This document shows, piece by piece, positions 36,634-46,205 of a DNA stretch of 64,000 nt (position 1 is its first letter; every line of letters begins with the position of its first letter). Below the pieces are notes generated by a model. It was not told where the DNA came from and searched no databases. It saw only the letters and a program-made list of their open reading frames with translations. The translations under genes were made by a program, and so were the position numbers. The DNA comes from G965247265 sp965247265 (GTDB lineage: Bacteria > Pseudomonadota > Gammaproteobacteria > UBA4575): the NCBI GenBank assembly GCA_965247265.1, contig OZ252002.1, positions 2,356,001 to 2,420,000 on the forward strand. The letters run 5' to 3'.

Positions 36634-36644
36634 TCAGAAAAACC

Positions 36645-37313
36645 ATGGCTGATTTGCTAGAAAAAATTCAAAATAATTTAGAACATATTTATGAAGTTTC
36701 AGTGCCTCATAAAATCCATGATTATTTAATTACTGATAAGCGTCTAGCAAGTATTTTAAGTAATACAACATTGGATGAAAATGCGCTTGAACAATTGCTT
36801 GTTTGTTCTGATGAAGATCATTTAGATATTTCCCTTTTTTTAGACAGAAGCCTTATTAAGAGATTAGGTAATAGCTATCCATCACAATCTACAAATCTAA
36901 ACGTATTGCATGACTTTTGGGTTGCGCTTGAAGGTGTCAGTCACTTTTTGTATTTAGTCTGGAACGCCACATATGATCGGCCTGTATCACAGCTTGAATT
37001 AGAGCTCCAAGCTGAAGTAGATAAATTTGTCAGTGCAACAGCAGTACTTGGACTTGAAAAAGATAATGCCTTTATGCAAGAAATCTGGTCACTATTGTTT
37101 GCAAATCCAACATACAACCAGAAACTAGAAAAAATCGAGTTGGAGCGTTATCAAAAAGCCAATGCGTATGCTTCGCAATATTGTTTAAATTTAATGGCGA
37201 TGCAAAATAAAACTACACGCTCATTTCATAATGAATTACGCAGGTTTTACCGATTAGGCCAGCAAGCCAAAATTTCTCGAATTGGTAATCTCGAAACATT
37301 CATCCGATATTAA
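36645..37313 (+). CDS. conserved hypothetical protein, partner of the upstream split gene
   Basis: A 222-residue soluble helical protein, MADLLEKIQNNLEHIYEVSV. Features include LDISLFLDRSLIKRLGNSY, HDFWVALEGVSHFLYLVWNA and VSQLELELQAEVDKFVSA. These patterns recur in a conserved protein usually next to the family split upstream, so the two probably work together; their function is unknown to me. It is intact and 11 bases from the upstream piece. A strong terminator follows directly. Confidence 0.7.
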   Translation: MADLLEKIQNNLEHIYEVSVPHKIHDYLITDKRLASILSNTTLDENALEQLLVCSDEDHLDISLFLDRSLIKRLGNSYPSQSTNLNVLHDFWVALEGVSHFLYLVWNATYDRPVSQLELELQAEVDKFVSATAVLGLEKDNAFMQEIWSLLFANPTYNQKLEKIELERYQKANAYASQYCLNLMAMQNKTTRSFHNELRRFYRLGQQAKISRIGNLETFIRY

Positions 37314-37351
37314 AAACCTCTATTGAAGCATCATTTCTTCAATAGAGGTTT
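37314..37351. terminator. bidirectional terminator
   Basis: AAACCTCTATTGAAG and CTTCAATAGAGGTTT form a perfect 15-bp stem around CATCATTT, with A-rich and T-rich flanks, between the convergent genes ending at 37313 and 37364. Confidence 0.9.
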
Positions 37352-37363
37352 AAAAAATATAGT

Positions 37364-37894
37364 CTATTTTTTAAATTCAGAACTAAATTTAGATAAGAAT
37401 TGCAGCGCCTGCTGAACATCTGGATCCGACATTGTTTTAAACAAGCCTTTCACACCACCCGATGGCTTAGGATCATGACTGGCTTTCGCTGATGCCGCAG
37501 CTTCCAATAAGCTCGACAATGTCCCGACCATATGATCACGCTCTAACAAGTCTAACAACTTGTTTAAGTTTTCATTACGCGCAATGCGGTCTGCCATACA
37601 TAAAAGCTCATTTATCATTTGCCCTAAGCGTCCAACAATATCATCACTCATCGCATCACCAGCAGAACCCAGAACGCGTAATAAATTTACAACTTTTTCC
37701 AAATCCCCGGTTTCTACTAAACGATTTATTAGAGGAATCGCTTTATCTAATTCGCTACGACTAACCTGATCGAGAAGCATCAGTCCATCGCCCATTGTTG
37801 TACCAAGACGGCCTACGATGTCATCAGAAAGTGCATCTGCAGCACTTTCAAAAATTCGTTCTGACTCTGTCTGCATTGATTGAACTTGACTCAT
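37364..37894 (-). CDS. DUF1641 domain protein of the sulfide oxidation operon
   Basis: A 176-residue helical protein starting MSQVQSMQTESERIFESAAD (the ATG at 37894 is preferred over one 13 codons upstream because it lies just after the SQR-like stop). It contains two repeats, each with SDDIVGRLG, near residues 20 and 78, and then ERDHMVGTLSSLLEAAA. DUF1641 proteins accompany sulfide:quinone-type flavoproteins or formate dehydrogenases. It is the last gene of the DsrE-TusA-SQR operon and 11 bases from the oxidoreductase, so a scaffold or membrane-association role is likely but unproven. Confidence 0.8.
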   Translation of the reverse strand: MSQVQSMQTESERIFESAADALSDDIVGRLGTTMGDGLMLLDQVSRSELDKAIPLINRLVETGDLEKVVNLLRVLGSAGDAMSDDIVGRLGQMINELLCMADRIARNENLNKLLDLLERDHMVGTLSSLLEAAASAKASHDPKPSGGVKGLFKTMSDPDVQQALQFLSKFSSEFKK

Positions 37895-37905
37895 AATTAT
37901 GCCCC

Positions 37906-39033
37906 TTATAATAAGCCGCGTGCGCTGGCCCAATACATTTTATTGTACGCAGTTTTAAACCAGTGAATGCCTTTAGTAGGCGCCTGTGGATCTGGCGGAT
38001 TTTGATAATCAAACATCGCGTAGGTAGCCTTACCTTCACCTGCTTCAATAAAGCAAAATACTTTGCCGTCATAGTCACGAACAGGTGTGCCAATTTTAAT
38101 TGTAGAGGCAATATTTTCTGCTAATGCTTCAGCCTCATAGTGCGCAGTAGAACCTGCTTTACTAATTGGCAAGTTAGTTGTATCACCAATTACAAATGCA
38201 TTTTCATGACCTTCAATGTTAAGCCGATGGCGGTCCGTCGGAATAAATCCTCCCGCACCTAATTCATTGTCTTCAATTACTTGCATGCCTTTATGTGAAG
38301 GCACAGTCACTAATAAATCATAGCTTGCTTCGGTGCCTTCCTCACTAATCACTTTATCAGCGGTCACTTCCTTCATGTTAAACAAAGTTTCGTAAGTAAC
38401 GCCTAAGCGATCAAATTCAGGTGCCGCCCAATTAGCAACAGGTTCGAGACTGTGCACGCGACCTATTGGATAGGTATAGTGCAATTGAACTTTGTCCCAA
38501 ATGCCACGCTCTTTGAAGTAATCAATTAGCATGAATGTGATTTCTAGTGGTGCCATCGGGCATTTGTGTGGGACACCCACTGCGACTACAACTCTGCCGC
38601 CTTCAAAGCTTTGCAAGCTTTTAAACATTTTCAGCGCATCGGCTTCAGTATAAAACTGCAGTGCGTGTTCCACTAAGCCCGGCGTGCCTTCCGCATGCCC
38701 ACGAGAGCCTGTTGCAACTACAATGATGTCGTAGTCATATTGTTTACCACTTTCAGTGATAACATGATTGTTTGCCAAATCAAATTTGGTTACGGGATCT
38801 GCTCTAAATGTAATACTCGACTCAAGCAGGCTTACTTGATCACGATACATTTCATCTGGCACCAATTTTCCAACTGCAACATATAACAATCCGGGTTGAT
38901 ACATATGTTTGTCTGACGCTGAAAGCATCGTTATGCTTGCTTTACCTGATTTTAATTCGCCGCCCAATCGTCTGGCTAAATTATTTGCCAGAATTGTGCC
39001 GCCCATTCCTCCGCCGATAATTAGTATTTTCAT
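37906..39033 (-). CDS. sulfide:quinone oxidoreductase-type FAD enzyme
   Basis: A 375-residue flavoprotein of the SQR/flavocytochrome group, which oxidises sulfide and passes electrons to quinone at the inner membrane. FAD-binding MKILIIGGGMGGTILANNLA opens the N-terminus; VVATGSRGHAEGTPGLVEHA and ENAFVIGDTTNLPISKAGST are the second and third FAD contacts. Cysteines are seen in GVPHKCPMAPLEI near residue 175 and in KVFCFIEAG near residue 335, positions expected of the redox pair in SQR. Two Cys are conserved in canonical enzymes, so the subtype should be treated as provisional. Third gene of its operon. Confidence 0.75.
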   Translation of the reverse strand: MKILIIGGGMGGTILANNLARRLGGELKSGKASITMLSASDKHMYQPGLLYVAVGKLVPDEMYRDQVSLLESSITFRADPVTKFDLANNHVITESGKQYDYDIIVVATGSRGHAEGTPGLVEHALQFYTEADALKMFKSLQSFEGGRVVVAVGVPHKCPMAPLEITFMLIDYFKERGIWDKVQLHYTYPIGRVHSLEPVANWAAPEFDRLGVTYETLFNMKEVTADKVISEEGTEASYDLLVTVPSHKGMQVIEDNELGAGGFIPTDRHRLNIEGHENAFVIGDTTNLPISKAGSTAHYEAEALAENIASTIKIGTPVRDYDGKVFCFIEAGEGKATYAMFDYQNPPDPQAPTKGIHWFKTAYNKMYWASARGLL

Positions 39034-39084
39034 GATAGCCTCTCTATTTTTCTACTATTATTAATATTTTATTTAGATTGGAGA

Positions 39085-39315
39085 TTATTTAGTTTTCTTT
39101 ACAATTATGTGCCAAACACCTTCTTCTTCATAGCTTTCTAACATTTCATGGCCTACCTTATTAATCCACTCAGGTATGTCATTTGCAGAACCTTGATCTG
39201 TAGATAGAATTTCTAATTCATCTCCAACGTCTACAAGCTTCATTTGTCCAATGAGTTCCATTAAGGGTCCAGGACAAAATGTATTCTTTGCATCAACTAA
39301 TTTTCTTTCTGCCAC
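39085..39315 (-). CDS. TusA-family sulfurtransferase
   Basis: A 76-residue sulfur carrier. DAKNTFCPGPLMELIGQM has the CPGP motif; the cysteine forms a persulfide. The rest (DVGDELEILSTDQGSANDIP) is the two-layer fold typical of the family. It lies between DsrE and the SQR-like gene, so it probably passes sulfur between them rather than serving tRNA thiolation. Confidence 0.9.
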   Translation of the reverse strand: MAERKLVDAKNTFCPGPLMELIGQMKLVDVGDELEILSTDQGSANDIPEWINKVGHEMLESYEEEGVWHIIVKKTK

Positions 39316-39330
39316 GTCTTTCTCCTTGAC

Positions 39331-39723
39331 CTAAAAATGCCAAACTTGGCCTTCAGCTGCGTCACTCAGAAATGTCGTCAGCCCTTGAGGGCCTGAAACA
39401 AAATCTTCAAACTCGTCTTGACTGATTCCAAGTATATCGATTGCCATCGAGCATGGGAAAATTTTTGCATCTCCATACTCTACCGCTTGCTGAAATAGCT
39501 CTTTAAACTCTGGCGCATTCTTTTCTTCTATCAGCGTACCCATCTCCCCTTCAGCTGGCGCTTTATCAGAAGAGTTTTTAAGAAAGAACTTCACCGCGTT
39601 CATAGAAATAAACACTGAGACATCATTACCCATCACAGCACCAACTGATGCTACCATCGCGGCCATTTGCAATTGCTCTCGATTACCTGAGGTAACCATT
39701 ACACTTATTTTATCAGAAGCCAT
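39331..39723 (-). CDS. DsrE-family sulfur transfer protein
   Basis: A 130-residue protein of the DsrE/F/DrsE2 group. The N-terminal KISVMVTSGNREQLQMAAMV and VSVFISMNAVKFFLKN strands form the Rossmann-like fold; the active cysteine is in IFPCSMAIDILG near residue 92. The mid-region is EEKNAPEFKELFQQAVEYG. No membrane segment is present. First gene of the DsrE-TusA-SQR-DUF1641 operon, with TusA 15 bases downstream; sulfur relay from a persulfide to TusA is the likely role. Confidence 0.85.
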   Translation of the reverse strand: MASDKISVMVTSGNREQLQMAAMVASVGAVMGNDVSVFISMNAVKFFLKNSSDKAPAEGEMGTLIEEKNAPEFKELFQQAVEYGDAKIFPCSMAIDILGISQDEFEDFVSGPQGLTTFLSDAAEGQVWHF

Positions 39724-39996
39724 ATAAACCTCGCTAATATTAAGCTTTTACCCTAAATATTATCTTTGTTTCAAAATTTGGATGCGTAAATCTACAGCAT
39801 CATAGAAAGATCTGAAAGAAACTTTTGGAATTTGCCGACACTTTATAACAATTAAAATTGGTCAGAACTAATCAGGCCTTAGCCAAAATGCCGTCGTTAA
39901 TTTGAAAATAACTATAATACCAATTACAAATAGTTATTCTTTTTAAAAAAACAATTACATAAACCCTATCTAATCGATAGCAATTTATAAATACAC

Positions 39997-40173
39997 TTAG
40001 GCCTGCCTTTTCTCAAAGCGCTTACCACAATAATAACAAACTATGCGTTGATTATTACCAATAGGCAAATACACCAGAGGATGCCCCGTAACGCCGCCGC
40101 CGTCACACGCCACTTCTTTTACATCTGATTTAATTTGAACAACTGGATTTGACGATGTCTTCTTTGTAGTCAT
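39997..40173 (-). CDS. small CHCC zinc-finger protein
   Basis: A 58-residue protein too short for many gene callers: MTTKKTSSNPVVQIKSDVKE then ACDGGGVTGHPLVYLPIGNN and CYYCGKRFEKRQA. The residues Cys23, His31, Cys46 and Cys49 fit the CHCC zinc-finger family related to mitochondrial NDUFS6, common beside other housekeeping genes in proteobacteria. It is 27 bases from the hisI stop on the same strand and may be cotranscribed. Confidence 0.85.
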   Translation of the reverse strand: MTTKKTSSNPVVQIKSDVKEVACDGGGVTGHPLVYLPIGNNQRIVCYYCGKRFEKRQA

Positions 40174-40200
40174 TATAAAAATAGTATAGTCATATAAGTA

Positions 40201-40686
40201 TTATAATTTTGTTGGATTTGGCGCATCCCCATACACATCTTTGGGATCAAAAACTTTTTCATACGCTTTAAATTGCATCTTTATAGGCGCATTTTCTTGA
40301 TCTACACCTGTTTCAATAGCACGGTAAAAGCACGAACGATATCCTACATGACAACTGGCATCACCGACCACATTAACCCTTAGCCAAATTGCGTCTTGAT
40401 CATCATCAATTCGTAATTCAACAATCTTTTGAATTAATCCGCTGGTAACGCCTTTGTGCCATAAACATTCACGGCTACGACTCCAGTAGTGTGCCTCACC
40501 TGTCTCAATGGTTTTTTCCAATGCTTCAGCATTCATGTATCCCAACATCAGCAATTCCCCAGACGCTGCATCTGTGGTGACTGCAGGCAATAAGCCATCC
40601 AGATCAAATTTTGGCGCAAGAAATTTGCCCTCCTCAACTTCTTTCACCGATTCTCGTTTTCCAAACCATTTCAAATGAGCTGACAT
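40201..40686 (-). CDS. hisI: phosphoribosyl-AMP cyclohydrolase
   Basis: Third step of histidine synthesis: opens the PR-AMP ring. It has 161 residues. Conserved parts are AVTTDAASGELLMLGYMN near residue 35, YWSRSRECLWHKGVTSG near residue 67 and GDASCHVGYRSCFYR near residue 107, with the zinc-binding cysteines. HisE is not fused and not seen nearby. The C-terminus has an extra basic tail of about 20 residues. Confidence 0.95.
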   Translation of the reverse strand: MSAHLKWFGKRESVKEVEEGKFLAPKFDLDGLLPAVTTDAASGELLMLGYMNAEALEKTIETGEAHYWSRSRECLWHKGVTSGLIQKIVELRIDDDQDAIWLRVNVVGDASCHVGYRSCFYRAIETGVDQENAPIKMQFKAYEKVFDPKDVYGDAPNPTKL

Positions 40687-40816
40687 AATAACTTTCCGAT
40701 TCGTTTTGAAAATAAAATCAATTTTACTAAATAATCAAAAGACATCTAAATAGCCTATAAGCAATAAACTCAAAAACACAATTAATTTTCTAAATCTTAT
40801 ATAAATACTACAACTA

Positions 40817-41861
40817 CTAGTTCTGCAGTAATTCGCGAAAAAAATTATCTATGTGCTGAAAATCTTCTTCGAATAAACCAAGCATCGCAAAATGGCCCAT
40901 TAAGGAAGAAACCACTTTTAATTCACTATTGGGAATTAAGTTTTGTTCGTACTTGCAATCCTGAACGGGTACAAACATATCTTCCTCAAATGCAATTACA
41001 AAGGTTTTAGCTTGAATACTCCCAAGCGCCTTGGCTAAATTACCACTATGCTGTTTACTAGAATCGCCAGTCTTCCACTTTTTAGCTTGCACTAATGAAG
41101 CATTTGGATCCATTGGCGCGAACCATGCCTCCCAAAACCCAACCATTAACGCATCCAATGATTCAAAACCTAAACGCTTCTAATGTTCTTGTTTATAGAA
41201 TGCGCTACATACCCCCATTAATGCAAAAACGTTCGCTATTCTTATCAAACCAAGTTTACATGCATACGGTTCTGTATAGTTTCCTGCTTGCCAAGCTGGA
41301 TCAGAACGTAGCGGCCTCACTAAACACATCTACATAAAGCGCATCATGCGGCGTACACTTTGCTGTGCCTGCTATAGGCGCAGCTCGCTTAACCATTTCC
41401 GGAAAACGAATTGCCCACTCATAAGTTTGTTGGGCGCCCATCGACCAACCCGTTACTAATTGCAATACATCAATACCAAACAGCTCCGTAACCAATCGAT
41501 GTTGTGCAACCACATCATCGCCAATTGTTACATCTGGAAATCCAGTCATGGACTGCGAACTATCAATATTATGAGGAGATGTAGACAAGCCTGCACCAAT
41601 TTGGTTAGACAAAATGATGCAATAGTTTTTTGGATCAAGCGCCTTCCCCGGTCCAATGTGATGCTCCATGTCCTTAGACGTACCAGAAAACATAATGGTA
41701 AACAAAACTGTATTGTCTTTTACTTCATTTAGCTCCACGTGAACTGAATAAGCGAGTTTTGCGTTTTCTAAAGTTTCACCAGACTCAAGTTGGAAATTAC
41801 CCAGCTCGAAGAACGAATATGGCCCATGTTGATCTTGCGAATAGTAATCATTAACTAGCAT
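40817..41861 (-). pseudogene. broken alpha/beta hydrolase related to homoserine O-acetyltransferase
   Basis: The gene starts MLVNDYYSQDQHGPYSFFEL at 41861 and reads through IILSNQIGAGLSTSPHNIDS and LVTGWSMGAQQTYEWAIRFP (nucleophile elbow). A frameshift near 41304-41318 causes a stop at 41301, and the correct frame resumes as LRSDPAWQAGNYTEPYACKL. An in-frame TAG follows at 41180-41182, after which the frame runs to MGHFAMLG (catalytic His) and the stop at 40817. Together these form a MetX-like alpha/beta hydrolase of about 345 codons with two lesions. Substrate unknown. Confidence 0.85.
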
Positions 41862-41900
41862 TAAATAACTCTAATTACTTTAATTGATCCAAAATCTAAA

Positions 41901-42575
41901 ATGAAAATTTTATTAAAATTTATATTGCCACTTGTAATTACAAATTCAGTTACATTTTTGCACACTACTAGCATGGCCAACTCCTCAAGTTCAGATGTAG
42001 TAAATGTCGCTGAATTTTCTATCATGGATCTTAATGGATGGAAACGCAAAGCATTTAAGGACGAAACAGAATATTCATTAGTAGAAAAAGACAAAACAAC
42101 TTATATGCAAGCAAAAAGCACAATGTCCGCCTCAGCACTTTATAAGAAACTGAAAGTTGATCTAAATATGACTCCCTATTTAAACTAGAGCTGGCGCGTA
42201 GACAAATCACTGCCTTCATTAGAGGGAACAAAGTAAGAAGGTGATGACTATGCTGCGAGAATTTATGTCGTATTTAAACCAGGAATTACACCGCTAAGTA
42301 CTCGTGCTTTGAATAATGTTTGGTCGAGTAATTCCTCATTGCGTGGCTATCGGCCTAATGCATTTACAGATAAAGCAATTATGATACCTCTGCGGTTTAA
42401 AGAAGACGCACTGCATTCCTGGCAACAAGAAAAAGTTAATGTTAAAACCGATTATTTGCAGCATTTTGATTATTTACCAATGCGCATTGAAGGAATCGCG
42501 ATTATGACAGACACAGATAACTCTAATGGCTCTGCCATTGCAAGCTATGGTGACATATACTTCAGTAGCAACTAA
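41901..42575 (+). pseudogene. DUF3047 exported protein with two in-frame stops
   Basis: A 225-codon frame beginning MKILLKFILPLVITNSVTFL with a signal-peptide-like N-terminus. It is interrupted by TAG at 42186-42188 and TAA at 42234-42236, with the frame otherwise open. Conserved DUF3047 segments flank and follow the stops: SWRVDKSLPSLEGTK, EGDDYAARIYVVFKPG and AIMTDTDNSNG near the end. The stop at 42186 falls where a Trp would be expected. Its 3' end overlaps the mnmH start by a few codons. It is decayed or in an early stage of decay. Confidence 0.8.
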
Positions 42576-43686
42576 AACTCCTGTTAATCCTTTACACGTG
42601 CTAAATAGCATCAATACATACCATGCCTTGTTTGTTAACGAAAATCCTCTCATGGACGTTCGATCGCCTCTTGAATTTGAACGTGGTGCTTTTCCCAATG
42701 CCATAAATTTACCCATCATGAATGACCACGAACGTGCGGCTGTAGGCACGTGTTATAAAAACTATGGGCAAGAAAAAGCAATTGAAAAAGGCTATAAGCT
42801 GGTAAATGGCGAAACTCGGAAAAACCGCATTCAGTCATGGATAAATTTTACAAAACAACATCCAAACGGATACTTGTATTGTTATCGTGGCGGTTTACGC
42901 TCCAGAATCACCCAACAGTGGATACAAGAAGCCGGGGAAGAACTACCAATCGTTGTCGGTGGATATAAAGCATTGCGTACATTCTTATTGAATGAATTAG
43001 AAAACGCCACATATGAATGCTCATTTAAATTAGTAGGTGGAAAAACAGGATCAGCAAAAACTACACTTATTAACGAGCTTGACAATGCTATCGACCTAGA
43101 AGCTGCAGCCCATCATCGCGGTTCAAGTTTTGGCGGTCATGCTAAAGAACAAAATAACCAAATTAATTTCGAAAATATTTTAGCCATCGAATTTTTAAAG
43201 CTTAAGCATAGAAACATTTCAAGTATAATTTTAGAAGACGAAGCAAGAACTATTGGTAAGGCTGGGTTGCCAAAAACATTATTTTTCAAAATGCGTGAGT
43301 CTCAATTAATAGTCATTGAAGAACCTTATGAAGCAAGGCTAGAAAGGCTAATAAAAGAATATGTTGTCGACATGCATTCTGAATTTAATGCCCTGTATTC
43401 TGACAACGCATTTAAATCCTTTTCTGACTATTTACTGCTAGGACTAAAAAAAATCCAAAAACGCTTGGGACCTACGCGTTATGAGACTGCCTACAAAGCA
43501 ATGCGGCAAGCACTCAAACAACATTTAAAAACAGGCGGCATTACGAACCATTATGATTGGTTAAAAATCATATTAGAAAATTATTATGACCCTATGTATG
43601 AAGATCAATTAAAAAAACGTGAGGAATTTATTTGTTTTCGTGGCGATTACCAAGCTTGCAAAGAATACTTACAAGTCACTCTCTAA
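42547..43686 (+). CDS. mnmH: tRNA 2-selenouridine synthase (SelU/MnmH)
   Basis: Replaces sulfur by selenium in 2-thiouridine at the wobble position of tRNA, via geranylated intermediates. It has 380 residues from the ATG at 42547; an ATG 7 codons upstream is equally possible. The rhodanese domain (about 1-130) has LMDVRSPLEFERGAF and the active cysteine in YCYRGGLRSR; the second domain has a P-loop LVGGKTGSAKTTLINEL. Intact. Its 3' end overlaps the convergent uup gene by 18 bases. Confidence 0.93.
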   Translation: MVTYTSVATKTPVNPLHVLNSINTYHALFVNENPLMDVRSPLEFERGAFPNAINLPIMNDHERAAVGTCYKNYGQEKAIEKGYKLVNGETRKNRIQSWINFTKQHPNGYLYCYRGGLRSRITQQWIQEAGEELPIVVGGYKALRTFLLNELENATYECSFKLVGGKTGSAKTTLINELDNAIDLEAAAHHRGSSFGGHAKEQNNQINFENILAIEFLKLKHRNISSIILEDEARTIGKAGLPKTLFFKMRESQLIVIEEPYEARLERLIKEYVVDMHSEFNALYSDNAFKSFSDYLLLGLKKIQKRLGPTRYETAYKAMRQALKQHLKTGGITNHYDWLKIILENYYDPMYEDQLKKREEFICFRGDYQACKEYLQVTL

Positions 43687-45555
43687 ATCCGACCACCTTT
43701 CCATGGCTTTATCTAACTCTTGCTGTGCAGTGGATAATTGCTCAAGTACTTCACAAGTTTCTTCATAAGGCTTGTCATAAAAGCCAGGAATCTCAACTTT
43801 TAGCGTAAGATTTTTTAAAAACGCCTCAAGCTCATCTATTCTTGCTGGCAAGCCATCTAACTCACGTTGCAATTTGTAACTGAGTTTCTTTGTTTTTCTT
43901 TTTTCTTCAACAACCAACGATTCCGCATTTTTAACACCACACCCACTTGGCGCATCTGTTTCTAGAAGCTGCTTGCCGCGACGCACCCAGTCTTTATAAC
44001 CACCAACATATTCTTGCACACTTCCATTTTCTTCAAAAACCAATGTACTCGTAACAATATTATCTAAAAAGTCGCGATCGTGACTAACTAAAATAAGTGT
44101 GCCGGTATACTCAACCAAGCGCTGCTCTAATACCCCCAATATTTCCACATCTAAATCATTAGTCGGCTCATCTAAAATTAAAAGATTTGCAGGCTTAGTA
44201 AATAGTTTGGCTAAAATTACTCTATTGCGCTCGCCACCCGACAATGCTTTTACTGGTGTCATAGCGCGTTTTGGACTAAACAAAAAGTTTTTCAAATAAC
44301 CAATGACATGCCGTTGCTTGCCATGCAGGGTTAAATAGTCTTTGCCTTCACCAATATTCTCAGCAATAGTTTTATTTAACTCCAAATCTTGTCTGAGCTG
44401 ATCAAAATAGGCAATTTCTAAATTTGTTCCAAGCTTTACTGTGCCACTATCAGGAGCGATCTCTCCTAGAAGGATTCGCAACAAGGTGCTCTTACCCACA
44501 CCATTGTTACCAATTAAACCGATACGGTCTCCGCGTTGCACTTTAAGTGAAAAGTCTTTAATTAAAGTTCTATTACCATAACCATGCGTAACATTACGTA
44601 CCGCAATTACTTTACGACCGGATTTTTCAGCTGTTTCAAGATGAATACGAGCAGAACTTTCTCGTTTAATACGTTTGGCACGTTCTTCGCGCATGCCTTT
44701 TAATGCTCTTACGCGACCTTCATTGCGTGTACGTCTAGCTTTAATACCTTGTCGTACCCAAACTTCTTCTTGTGCTAATTTTTTATCAAATAACTTATTA
44801 CTAGAATCCTCTTCCTCTAAAGCTTTCTCTTTTAGCTTTAGATAATTATTGTAATTACCAGGCCAGCTAATTAACTTACCCCGATCGATCTCAACTATTC
44901 GAGTAGCCAGCTTTTGTAAAAAAGTACGGTCGTGAGTTATAAAAATCACACTACCCTGGTAGCCGCGCACGTGATGCTCTAACCATTCTATCATGCTGAT
45001 ATCCAAATGGTTGGTAGGTTCATCAAGTAAAAGTAGCTCGGGTTGCGAAACTAAGGCTTTACCCAATGCCACACGCCTGCGCCAATCCCCCGATAATTCA
45101 CTAAGCTTTTGCACTGCTGGCAACTGTAATTGTGTCATGATAGTTTCCACGCGCTGATCAACCTGCCAACCACCACAAGCATCAATTAACTGTTGTAGTT
45201 CATGTAATTCGTGCAGTCCCTTATCATCCAGATCTTGTTTAGATAAAGCATTATATCGATCAATTATCATTTGTTGCTCTGCTAAACCGTGCAACACCAC
45301 ATCTTTAACTAGCTCTTCCGAGCTTTCTAATAATTTTTGTTCAAGCGTGCTAATACGAAGATTACCTTTCCTCTGAACCTCACCATGATCAGGCTGCAAT
45401 ACGTTAGCAATCATCTTCAACATTGATGACTTACCCGCACCATTACGACCAATCAGGCACACTCGTTCTTTCGCCTCAATGGCAAAATTCGCATCCACTA
45501 GTAGTGGTGTATCGCCGAACTCGAGCGACACTTCATCAAATCGAACTAAGGTCAT
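43669..45555 (-). CDS. uup: ABC-F ATPase Uup
   Basis: A soluble ABC-F ATPase of 628 residues that acts on ribosomes or branched DNA rather than in transport. Two ABC domains: Walker A LIGRNGAGKSSMLKM and LIGNNGVGKSTLLRI; signature LSGDWRRRVALGKAL and LSGGERNRVILAKLF; Walker B LLLLDEPTNHLDISM and LLILDEPTNDLDVEI. The linker has the basic KKLAQEEVWVRQGIKARR, and a C-terminal coiled coil with many Glu/Leu residues follows, as in Uup. Intact. Confidence 0.95.
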   Translation of the reverse strand: MTLVRFDEVSLEFGDTPLLVDANFAIEAKERVCLIGRNGAGKSSMLKMIANVLQPDHGEVQRKGNLRISTLEQKLLESSEELVKDVVLHGLAEQQMIIDRYNALSKQDLDDKGLHELHELQQLIDACGGWQVDQRVETIMTQLQLPAVQKLSELSGDWRRRVALGKALVSQPELLLLDEPTNHLDISMIEWLEHHVRGYQGSVIFITHDRTFLQKLATRIVEIDRGKLISWPGNYNNYLKLKEKALEEEDSSNKLFDKKLAQEEVWVRQGIKARRTRNEGRVRALKGMREERAKRIKRESSARIHLETAEKSGRKVIAVRNVTHGYGNRTLIKDFSLKVQRGDRIGLIGNNGVGKSTLLRILLGEIAPDSGTVKLGTNLEIAYFDQLRQDLELNKTIAENIGEGKDYLTLHGKQRHVIGYLKNFLFSPKRAMTPVKALSGGERNRVILAKLFTKPANLLILDEPTNDLDVEILGVLEQRLVEYTGTLILVSHDRDFLDNIVTSTLVFEENGSVQEYVGGYKDWVRRGKQLLETDAPSGCGVKNAESLVVEEKRKTKKLSYKLQRELDGLPARIDELEAFLKNLTLKVEIPGFYDKPYEETCEVLEQLSTAQQELDKAMERWSDLESDL

Positions 45556-45700
45556 ATATTTATCGGTTTTTATTATGAATTAGCATATATAAATCAATCA
45601 TATACACTATATACAGAGAGTAGTAAGCCAGCCTTATTATGCGTACTATATACGTTTAGAAAAAAATCGAATTTCGCTCTAAAGATAACGGAGTAGCATA

Positions 45701-46177
45701 ATGAAAATTAACACTAGCATAGCAATTCTTCTCGCAACATTATTTTTAGTTGCGTGCTCACCAGAAGCGCCCGAATCTACAACCTCACATGATATAACTC
45801 TATTTGAAAGAATTGGAGGAACACAAAAAGTTAAAGCGATTGTTGAAGACATTTGGAATAACCACAGCAAAAACCCAATTGTTAGAGACCGTTTTGCAGC
45901 TAGCGATCCTGAATATGTTAAAGGAAGAGTATTTGAAATATTTGCAGCTGCTACAGGTGCAACTAATGTTGAATATACTGGCAAAGATATGAAAACGGCT
46001 CACATGGGTATGAACATTAACGAAATGGAGTTTAATGCCGTCGTTGATGATGTATTAGCTGCCTGCGAAAAAAATAAAGTTGGTCAACAAGAACAAAATG
46101 AAGTGCTCGCAATCTTATGGTCCGTACGTAAAGATATCGTTAACTCTCACATTATTACCGACACGCTTGTTAACTAA
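45701..46177 (+). CDS. lipoprotein-type group I truncated haemoglobin
   Basis: A 158-residue protein. Residues 1-19 form a lipoprotein signal peptide with LFLVACSPEAP, so Cys19 would be lipidated. The rest is a group I truncated haemoglobin: TLFERIGGTQKVKAIVEDIW opens, DPEYVKGRVFEIFAAATGA is in the middle, and KTAHMGMNINEMEFN carries the proximal histidine. Globin proteins that bind O2 or NO are normally cytosolic, so an exported, membrane-anchored form is unusual. Divergent neighbour of uup; a terminator follows. Confidence 0.85.
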   Translation: MKINTSIAILLATLFLVACSPEAPESTTSHDITLFERIGGTQKVKAIVEDIWNNHSKNPIVRDRFAASDPEYVKGRVFEIFAAATGATNVEYTGKDMKTAHMGMNINEMEFNAVVDDVLAACEKNKVGQQEQNEVLAILWSVRKDIVNSHIITDTLVN

Positions 46178-46205
46178 GCTCATCACACAAATATAAGTTA
46201 GACAT

